From: JBEKHI01 sp050012355
GTDB lineage: Bacteria > Actinomycetota > Actinomycetes > Streptosporangiales > Streptosporangiaceae
Assembly: GCA_050012355.1 (NCBI GenBank)
Contig: JBEKHI010000110.1
Coordinates: forward strand, 1-20,546
Direction of reading: 5' to 3'
DNA length: 20,546 nucleotides
Translations under genes and position numbers: made by a program
Shown: positions 14,991-20,546 of the stretch, in pieces
How positions within the stretch are numbered: position 1 is the stretch's first letter
How the letters are laid out: every line of letters starts with the position of its first letter
The notes under the pieces: generated by a model
Database searches by the model: none
Told to the model about the DNA's origin: nothing
Seen by the model: the letters and a program-made list of their open reading frames with translations, nothing else

Positions 14991-15010
14991 CTTGTGAAGC
15001 GGTTCACAAG
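14991..15010. promoter_or_regulatory. Rex-type operator upstream of the reductase-nuo cluster
   Basis: CTTGTGAA (14991-14998) and TTCACAAG (15003-15010) are perfect inverted repeats around GCGG. The core TTGTGAA-N4-TTCACAA equals the known Rex family consensus. Rex represses respiratory genes when NADH/NAD+ is low and leaves DNA when NADH rises. The site lies 47 bp before the chosen reductase start, where a promoter would be expected. Confidence 0.75.
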
Positions 15011-15056
15011 GCATAGTCAACCCAAGGCAAGCCAAACTCAAGGCAGCAGAGATTCA

Positions 15057-16349
15057 GTGACCGAGCACTCCGCCCACCTCCCCGGGACCGCTAAGCCCGC
15101 TGATGAAGCCGACGTCATCATCGTCGGTGCCGGGCCGGCGGGCGCGACCACCGCGTACTACCTGGCGCAAGCCGGTATTGACGTGCTGGTCCTGGAGAAG
15201 GCCACCTTCCCCAGGGAGAAGGTGTGCGGTGACGGTCTCACCCCGCGCGCGGTCAAGTCCCTGGTGCAGATGGGCGTCCCCATCGAGGAACAGGGCTGGC
15301 TCAAGAACAAGGGCCTGCGCGTCATCAGTGGCGGCCAGCGCCTGGAACTTGAGTGGCCGGACCTGACCAGCTACCCCGGTTATGGCCTGGTGCGGACTCG
15401 CGCCAGCCTGGACGAGACACTGGCCCGCCGCGCGCAGGCGGCGGGCGCGCGCCTGCTCGAAGGCGTCACGGTCACCGGCCCGGTGATGGACGATCGCACC
15501 GGACGGATCACCGGTGTCATTACCGAAGAACAAGATGGGACCATAACGACGCGAGCTGGTCGCGTCGTCATCGCCGCTGACGGAAATTCGTCGCGGCTGT
15601 CGGTAGCCATGGGCCTGCGCAAGCGCGACGACCGGCCGCTGGGCGTCGCGGTTCGCACCTACTACAAATCACCCCGGCACAACGATGACTACCTGGAATC
15701 GTGGCTGGACCTGTGGGATGGGGACCGGATGCTGCCCGGCTACGGGTGGATCTTCGGCATGGGCGACGGAACCTCCAACGTCGGGCTCGGCCTGCTGAAC
15801 ACCAGCGAGGCGTTCGGCAAGACCGACTACCGCGCGCTGCTGCGCAGGTGGCTCGCCGGGATGCCGGACGAGTGGGGCTTCACCGAGGAGAACCGCACCG
15901 AGCCGATACGCGGCGCGGCCTTGCCGATGGGCTTCAACCGGACTCCGCACTACTACCAAGGGCTGCTGCTGGCCGGTGACGCCGGCGGCTTGGTGAACCC
16001 GTTCAACGGCGAGGGCATCGCGTACGCGATGGAGTCCGGCGAGATCCTGGCGCGCATCGTCGCCCAGGCGCTGGCCAGGCCCACCGAAGATGAGGTGCAC
16101 CGGGTCCTTCGGCAGTATCCTCGGGCCTTGCAAGATGCCTACGGCGGCTACTACGCGCTTGGCCGGGTGTTCGTGAAGCTCATCGGACAGCCGAAGCTGA
16201 TGCGGTACGCCAGCAAGAAAGGCATGGACCACCCGACCCTCATGAAGTTCGCGCTGAAACTGCTCGCGAACCTCACCGAACCACGCGGCGGAGACGCGAT
16301 GGACCGGGTCATCAACGCCATGACCAAGGTCGCGCCCCACCCTGAGTAA
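15057..16349 (+). CDS. geranylgeranyl reductase family FAD-dependent protein, probable menaquinone-chain reductase (MenJ-like)
   Basis: This flavoprotein probably saturates one or more isoprene units in the menaquinone tail, as the mycobacterial MenJ does. The 430 residues show a Rossmann FAD motif DVIIVGAGPAGATTAYYLA (near 18-36), the family motif FPREKVCGDGLTPRAV (near 52), VVIAADGNSSRLS (near 172) and LLAGDAGGLVNPFNGEGIAYAMESG (near 305). The GTG 15057 start gives VTEHSAHL before the FAD motif; its ribosome site is weak (AGCAGAG). An upstream in-frame GTG at 14994 lies inside the Rex-type operator and has AAAGGA only 3 nt away, so I reject it. The gene stands between menG and nuoA, 82 bp from the latter. 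Confidence 0.88.
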   Translation: MTEHSAHLPGTAKPADEADVIIVGAGPAGATTAYYLAQAGIDVLVLEKATFPREKVCGDGLTPRAVKSLVQMGVPIEEQGWLKNKGLRVISGGQRLELEWPDLTSYPGYGLVRTRASLDETLARRAQAAGARLLEGVTVTGPVMDDRTGRITGVITEEQDGTITTRAGRVVIAADGNSSRLSVAMGLRKRDDRPLGVAVRTYYKSPRHNDDYLESWLDLWDGDRMLPGYGWIFGMGDGTSNVGLGLLNTSEAFGKTDYRALLRRWLAGMPDEWGFTEENRTEPIRGAALPMGFNRTPHYYQGLLLAGDAGGLVNPFNGEGIAYAMESGEILARIVAQALARPTEDEVHRVLRQYPRALQDAYGGYYALGRVFVKLIGQPKLMRYASKKGMDHPTLMKFALKLLANLTEPRGGDAMDRVINAMTKVAPHPE

Positions 16350-16369
16350 ATAGCGAAGATCACGATGCC

Positions 16370-16375
16370 TAGGAT
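16370..16375 (+). promoter_or_regulatory. candidate nuoA -10 box (TAGGAT)
   Basis: TAGGAT fits TAnnnT in the 82-bp gap before nuoA; there is no -35 match. No Rex-like palindrome is present in this gap, so nuo could either have a local promoter or be read from the reductase promoter. Confidence 0.3.
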
Positions 16376-16431
16376 GGAAATCCCGCGCGTGCGAACACTG
16401 AACACCCACAAGCAGGAAGGGGCGGGGTCAG

Positions 16432-16794
16432 ATGCTGAAGCCTTACGTTCCGATCCTCGTGCTGGCCGTGCTCGCCCTCGGCTTTGCCGCATTCTCTGTC
16501 ACGATGGGCTCGCTCGCGGGCCCGAAGCGCTGGAATAAGGCCAAGCTCGAGAGCTACGAGTGCGGCATCGAGCCGACTCCGGTGCCCGAGGGCGGCGGCA
16601 AGGTCCCGGTCAAGTACTACCTGACCGCGATGCTATTCATCCTCTTCGACATCGAGATCGTCTTTCTGTATCCGTGGGCGGTGACCTTCGACAAGCTCGG
16701 GGCATTCGGCCTGGTGGAGATGGTCACCTTCGTCATCACGGTGCTGATCGCGTACGCCTACGTGTGGCGGCGCGGCGGTCTGGAGTGGGATTGA
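16432..16794 (+). CDS. nuoA: NADH-quinone oxidoreductase subunit A
   Basis: NuoA is a small membrane subunit of complex I at the junction with the quinone site. The 120 residues have three predicted helices (about 5-27, 62-83, 91-112). The family loop ESYECGIEP (about 40-48) with its conserved Cys, and FDIEIVFLYPWA (about 73-84), are both present. AGGAAGGGG (16414-16422) lies 9 nt before the ATG. nuoB starts 3 bp after the stop codon. Confidence 0.97.
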   Translation: MLKPYVPILVLAVLALGFAAFSVTMGSLAGPKRWNKAKLESYECGIEPTPVPEGGGKVPVKYYLTAMLFILFDIEIVFLYPWAVTFDKLGAFGLVEMVTFVITVLIAYAYVWRRGGLEWD

Positions 16795-16797
16795 GTC

Positions 16798-17367
16798 ATG
16801 GGCATTGAGGAGAAGCTGCCGAGCGGCGTTCTGCTGACCTCGGTTGAGAAGGTGGCCGGCTGGGCGCGGGCGCGCTCGGTATGGCCGGCCACGTTCGGAC
16901 TGGCGTGCTGCGCCATCGAGCTGATGCAGACCGGCGGTCCGCGACACGACCTGGCCCGGTTCGGCATGGAGAAGACCGGGTCCACGCCCCGCGAGGCGGA
17001 CCTGATGATCGTCGCCGGCCGGGTGAGCCAGAAAATGGCCCCGGTGCTGCGGCAGATCTACGACCAGATGCCCGAGCCCAAGTGGGTGATCTCGATGGGT
17101 GTCTGCGCTTCGAGCGGCGGCATGTTCAACAACTACGCGATCGTGCAGGGCGTGGACCACATCGTCCCGGTCGACATCTACCTGCCCGGCTGCCCGCCGC
17201 GGCCGGAGATGTTGATGGACGCGATCCTGAAGCTGCACGACAAGATCATGAACATGAAGCTGGGCAAGGACCGGGACCGCCAGATCACCGAGCTCGAGCA
17301 CGCTCAGCTCGAGCTCAGCCCGATCCACGTGACCGTGCCGTCGGCCGCCGCGGAGGAGCTGCGATGA
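16798..17367 (+). CDS. nuoB: NADH-quinone oxidoreductase subunit B
   Basis: NuoB carries the terminal iron-sulfur cluster N2 that hands electrons to menaquinone. The 189 residues show all four ligands: the tandem C37-C38 in GLACCAIE, C103 in GVCASSGG and C132 in PGCPPRP. The segments RFGMEKTGSTPREADLMIVAG and FNNYAIVQGVDHIVPVDIYLP are intact. The C-terminal extension (about 165-189) is charged, as in other actinobacteria. The stop overlaps the nuoC start by 4 bp (ATGA). Confidence 0.98.
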   Translation: MGIEEKLPSGVLLTSVEKVAGWARARSVWPATFGLACCAIELMQTGGPRHDLARFGMEKTGSTPREADLMIVAGRVSQKMAPVLRQIYDQMPEPKWVISMGVCASSGGMFNNYAIVQGVDHIVPVDIYLPGCPPRPEMLMDAILKLHDKIMNMKLGKDRDRQITELEHAQLELSPIHVTVPSAAAEELR

Positions 17368-18065
17368 GTGAGCCGAAGGGCCCGGGAGACACAGCGGACC
17401 AGAATTTGCCTGCCGTAGCGGGTAAGGAGCGGCTCAGCTCCCCGGTAGTCGGTAAGGGAATGTTCGGGGTGACCGGGTCGCCGGACACCTCCGGTTACGG
17501 CCAGCTGCTGGTACGCAAGCCCGCCCCGCTGTCCACCGAACGCCCCTATGGCGGGTACTACGACACGGTGGCCGACGCGCTCGGCTTCGACGACGCGATC
17601 GAGCGGGTGGTGGTGGCGCACGGCGAGATCACCTTCCACATCCGCCGAGAGCGGCTGGTGGAGGTGTGCTCCAAGCTGCGCGATGACCCCGAGCTCCGGT
17701 TCGAGATCTGCACCGGGGTGTCCGGCGTGCACTATCCGACCGACGACGGCCGTGAGCTGCACGCCGTGTACCACTTGCTGTCGATCACGCACAACCGGCG
17801 GATCAGGCTCGAGGTGTCGGCGCCGGACGCCGACCCGCACATCCCGTCGATCACCAGCGTCTACCCGGCCAACAACTGGCATGAGCGGGAGACCTGGGAC
17901 TTCTTCGGCATCATCTTTGACGGCCACCCGGCGCTGACCAGGATCGAGATGCCAGACGACTGGCGCGGTCATCCGCAGCGCAAGGATTACCCGCTCGGCG
18001 GTATCCCCGTCGAGTACCGCGGGACCAAGGTGCCGCCGCCCGACGAACGGAGGTCGTACGCATGA
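17364..18065 (+). CDS. nuoC: NADH-quinone oxidoreductase subunit C
   Basis: NuoC is a soluble peripheral-arm subunit that holds NuoB and NuoD. The 233 residues begin with about 75 variable, Pro/Gly-rich residues. The conserved 30-kDa-subunit fold follows: LRFEICTGVSGVHYP, the long beta-strand segments, and the signature NNWHERETWDFFGIIFDGHP, ending with WRGHPQRKDYPLGG. GGAGGAG (17352-17358) lies 5 nt before the ATG, inside nuoB. It is a separate gene, not fused to nuoD as in E. coli. The stop overlaps nuoD by ATGA. Confidence 0.97.
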   Translation: MSEPKGPGDTADQNLPAVAGKERLSSPVVGKGMFGVTGSPDTSGYGQLLVRKPAPLSTERPYGGYYDTVADALGFDDAIERVVVAHGEITFHIRRERLVEVCSKLRDDPELRFEICTGVSGVHYPTDDGRELHAVYHLLSITHNRRIRLEVSAPDADPHIPSITSVYPANNWHERETWDFFGIIFDGHPALTRIEMPDDWRGHPQRKDYPLGGIPVEYRGTKVPPPDERRSYA

Positions 18066-19432
18066 CCGAGGAGCAGTCGGCGCCCCACGTTACCGGTGGC
18101 GCGTCCGACGCCGACGCGGACGCCGCCGAGGGCCGGGTCTACCACGTCGCGGGCGATGACTGGGACGAGGTTATCGGCGCGGGCGACGAGGGGGACGCGG
18201 AGAACGAGCTGATCGTGGTCAACATGGGCCCGCAGCACCCGTCCACACACGGCGTCCTGCGGCTCATCCTGACCTTGGAGGGCGAGACCGTCACCGAGGC
18301 CCGAGCCTCCATCGGGTACCTGCACACCGGCATCGAGAAGAACCTGGAGTTCCGGACGTGGACGCAGGGCACCACGTTCGTCACCCGGGCTGATTACCTC
18401 ATGCCGCTGTTCAACGAGGCGGCCTACTGCCTCGCGGTCGAGCGGCTGCTCGGAATCGAGGACCGGATACCTGATCGCGCCCAGATCATCCGGGTGCTGA
18501 TGATGGAGCTCAACCGGATCTCCTCGCACCTGGGCGGGCTTGGCCCGTTCGGCATGGAACTCGGTGCGACCACGATCTTCCTGCAGGGCGTGCGGATGCG
18601 GGAAAACGTCCTGGACATCTTCGAGATGATCACCGGGCTGCGGATGAACCACGCGTACATCCGGCCAGGCGGTGTCGCCCAGGACCTGCCGCCGGGCGCG
18701 ATCGAGAAGATCAGGGACTTCCTGTCCAAGTCGCCGCACTGGCTCAAGCAGCTGCACTCGCTGATCGACGCGAACGCGGTGTTCATCGCCAGGACCCGGG
18801 GCATCGCGCAGCTCGACCTCGAGGGCTGCATGGCGCTCGCTGTCACCGGCCCGATCCTGCGGTCGACCGGGCTGCCATGGGACCTGCGTAAGTCCCAGCC
18901 GTACTGCGGTTACGAGACCTACGACTTCGAGGTCCCGGTGACCGATAGCTGCGACGCCTACGGCCGGTACCTGGTCAGGATCGAAGAGATCGCCGAGTCG
19001 CTGAAGATCATCGAGCAGTGCCTGGACCGGCTGACCCGCAAGGAGCACCAGGGCCCGGTGATGATCGAGGACGCTAAGGTCGGCTGGCCGGCCCGGCTGT
19101 CGCTCGGACCTGATGGGATGGGCCCGTCGCCGGAGCACATCGCGCACATCATGGGTCAGTCCATGGAGGCGCTGATCCACCACTTCAAGCTGGTCACCGA
19201 GGGCTTCCGGGTTCCGGCCGGCCAGGCGTACGTGGGGATCGAGTCGCCGAAGGGCGAACTCGGCTGCCACGTGGTCAGCGACGGTGGCACCCGGCCGTTC
19301 CGCGTGCATCTGCGGGATCCCTCGTTCCACCACATGCAGGCCCTGGCCGCGCTGACCGAGGGCGGCCTGCTAGCCGACGTGATCCCCGCGATCGCGTCGA
19401 TTGATCCTGTGATCGGAGGCGTGGACAGGTAA
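18062..19432 (+). CDS. nuoD: NADH-quinone oxidoreductase subunit D
   Basis: NuoD (49-kDa subunit) forms the quinone-binding pocket with NuoB. The 456-residue protein has an acidic N-terminal extension of about 50 residues, then NMGPQHPSTHGVLRLIL with the quinone-site His, SIGYLHTGIEKN, MELNRISSHL, ARTRGIAQL and the C-terminal IASIDPVIGGVDR. GGAGG (18049-18053) is 8 nt upstream of ATG. The TAA shares one base with the nuoE ATG (TAATG), giving translational coupling. Confidence 0.98.
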   Translation: MTEEQSAPHVTGGASDADADAAEGRVYHVAGDDWDEVIGAGDEGDAENELIVVNMGPQHPSTHGVLRLILTLEGETVTEARASIGYLHTGIEKNLEFRTWTQGTTFVTRADYLMPLFNEAAYCLAVERLLGIEDRIPDRAQIIRVLMMELNRISSHLGGLGPFGMELGATTIFLQGVRMRENVLDIFEMITGLRMNHAYIRPGGVAQDLPPGAIEKIRDFLSKSPHWLKQLHSLIDANAVFIARTRGIAQLDLEGCMALAVTGPILRSTGLPWDLRKSQPYCGYETYDFEVPVTDSCDAYGRYLVRIEEIAESLKIIEQCLDRLTRKEHQGPVMIEDAKVGWPARLSLGPDGMGPSPEHIAHIMGQSMEALIHHFKLVTEGFRVPAGQAYVGIESPKGELGCHVVSDGGTRPFRVHLRDPSFHHMQALAALTEGGLLADVIPAIASIDPVIGGVDR

Positions 19433-20088
19433 TGCCGTACAGCGAAGAGACGCTGACCCGCCTCAAGGCGGACTCGGCGGAGATCACGGGCCGCTACCCG
19501 AAGGCCCGCTCGGCGCTGCTGCCGCTGCTGTATTTGGTGCAGGCCGAGGAAGGGTATGTCTCCGAGGATGGCATCAAGTTCTGCGCCGAGACGCTCGGGA
19601 TTACCGAGACCGAGGTGCTCGGGGTCGCCACCTTCTACACGATGTACTCCCACTCCGATGGCGGCGATTACCACGTCGGGGTCTGCACGAACACGTTGTG
19701 CGCGATCATGGGCGGCGACCAGATCTACGCCGAGCTGACCGAGGGCCACGAAGGTAATGGTCATGGCCCGGTGCAAGACGGCAACGTCTCTATCGAGCGG
19801 GTTGAGTGCAATGCCGCGTGTGACTATGCACCCGTCGTTATGGTCAATTGGGAGTTTTTCGACAACCAGACCCCGGAGACTGCCAGGCAACTGGTTGACG
19901 ACCTCCAGGCGGGCACGCCGGTCAAGCCGACCCGCGGGCCGAACCGGTTGTGCACCTGGAAGCAGGCCTCCCGGGTGCTCGCCGGGTTCAACGACGGGCT
20001 CGCGGACGAGGGCCCGACGGCCGGCGGCCCGTCCCTGGTCGGCCTGAAGATCGCCAAGGAGCGCGGGTGGAAGGCGCCGCAGCCATGA
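19432..20088 (+). CDS. nuoE: NADH-quinone oxidoreductase subunit E
   Basis: NuoE (24-kDa subunit) binds the [2Fe-2S] cluster N1a beside the FMN subunit. The 218 residues contain the thioredoxin-like domain with ligands C85 and C90 (CTNTLC) and C126 and C130 (CNAAC), the family spacing. LLYLVQAEEGYVSEDG and VATFYTMYS mark the N-terminal helical part. About 45 extra C-terminal residues follow the core, as in actinobacterial relatives. The stop overlaps the nuoF start by 4 bp (ATGA). Confidence 0.97.
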   Translation: MPYSEETLTRLKADSAEITGRYPKARSALLPLLYLVQAEEGYVSEDGIKFCAETLGITETEVLGVATFYTMYSHSDGGDYHVGVCTNTLCAIMGGDQIYAELTEGHEGNGHGPVQDGNVSIERVECNAACDYAPVVMVNWEFFDNQTPETARQLVDDLQAGTPVKPTRGPNRLCTWKQASRVLAGFNDGLADEGPTAGGPSLVGLKIAKERGWKAPQP

Positions 20089-20546
20089 CCGATATTCTTA
20101 CTCCGGTCCTTACCGCGGACTGGGACGAGCCTGATGCCTTCACACTGGCGGGCTACCAGCGGGCCGGCGGCTACAAGGCGCTGCCGAAGGCGCTGGCCAT
20201 GCTGCCGGACGACGTGATCGCCACCGTCAAGGAGTCGGTGCTGCGCGGACGCGGCGGCGCCGGCTTCCCGACCGGTATGAAGTGGTCCTTCATCCCGCAG
20301 GGGGACGGCAAGCCGCACTACCTCGCGGTGAACGCGGACGAGTCGGAGCCGGGCACCTGCAAGGACGTCCCGCTGATGATGGCGACTCCGCACACGCTGA
20401 TCGAGGGTGTCATCATCGCCTCGGACGCGATCCGGGCCAGCCACGCGTTCATCTACGTGCGCGGCGAGGTGCTGCACGTGGTTCGCCGCCTGCAGGCCGC
20501 GGTGGCCGAGGCCTACCAGGCGGGTTACCTCGGCAAGAACATCCTG
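20085..20546 (+). CDS. nuoF: NADH-quinone oxidoreductase subunit F (3' truncated by window end)
   Basis: NuoF is the FMN and NADH-binding subunit where complex I takes electrons from NADH. The window holds the first 154 codons and ends in frame with no stop. The nucleotide-binding loop LRGRGGAGFPTGMKW (near 47-61) and the FMN-site NADESEPGTCKD (near 76-87) are intact. AAGGAG in the nuoE tail (20056-20061) is distant, so coupling through the ATGA overlap is likely. nuoG and later subunits would be expected downstream. Confidence 0.96.
   Translation, partial: MTDILTPVLTADWDEPDAFTLAGYQRAGGYKALPKALAMLPDDVIATVKESVLRGRGGAGFPTGMKWSFIPQGDGKPHYLAVNADESEPGTCKDVPLMMATPHTLIEGVIIASDAIRASHAFIYVRGEVLHVVRRLQAAVAEAYQAGYLGKNIL

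Noticed and set aside
14994..15056. Upstream GTG start for the reductase-family gene
   Set aside because: It lies inside the Rex-type palindrome, the purine run is only 3 nt away, and the 21 extra residues are unlike relatives.
16350..16431. Second Rex operator directly before nuoA
   Set aside because: No TTGTGAA/TTCACAA pair is present; only a short GAACAC tandem (16393-16405), too small to interpret.

Overview
The window is about 20.5 kb of GC-rich DNA with dense codirectional genes, GTG starts, start/stop overlaps and TAnnnT-type -10 boxes. This fits a high-GC actinomycete. Useful markers are an AfsR-type SARP regulator, a two-domain L25/CTC ribosomal protein, a menaquinone methyltransferase next to a geranylgeranyl-reductase family flavoprotein, and an actinobacterial nuo operon. 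I cannot name a genus. All confident genes are on the + strand.

Layout. (1) 1-1428: 3' part of a DHA2-type MFS exporter, cut by the window edge. (2) 1549-3965: glmU and prs, the first half of the glmU-prs-rplY-pth block familiar in actinobacteria. (3) 3966-7880: an insertion between prs and rplY. It holds a 627-bp repeat- and hairpin-rich intergenic region, a 989-aa AfsR-like regulator (SARP/BTAD, NB-ARC, TPR) preceded by a possible 7-codon leader ORF, and a 63-aa protein made mostly of MNTDATPA repeats. Architecture and order recall afsR-afsS, where the small activator AfsS is encoded immediately after afsR. (4) 7969-9216: rplY and pth resume the housekeeping block. (5) 9227-12151: cysQ-cysD-cysN, overlapping genes for sulfate activation and PAP turnover. 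(6) 12237-14267: a prolyl-oligopeptidase-family (S9) peptidase with its own candidate promoter. (7) 14277-20546: menG, a geranylgeranyl-reductase family gene and nuoABCDE plus the start of nuoF (cut by the window end), forming a menaquinone/complex I module.

How the genes connect. GlmU and Prs make UDP-GlcNAc and PRPP. CysD/CysN make adenylyl sulfate, and CysQ removes the 3'-phosphoadenosine by-product of PAPS use. MenG and the reductase-family protein finish menaquinone, the quinone that Nuo reduces. A perfect Rex-type operator (TTGTGAA-N4-TTCACAA) lies between menG and the reductase gene, suggesting NADH/NAD+ control of the reductase and possibly nuo.

Most worth following: the AfsR/AfsS-like pair inserted in a housekeeping block, whose small repeat protein shows only synonymous variation between its five DNA repeats; the repeat-built regulatory region and coupled leader ORF before the regulator; and the Rex operator. 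Promoter and hairpin calls were made by eye and are less certain than the gene calls.
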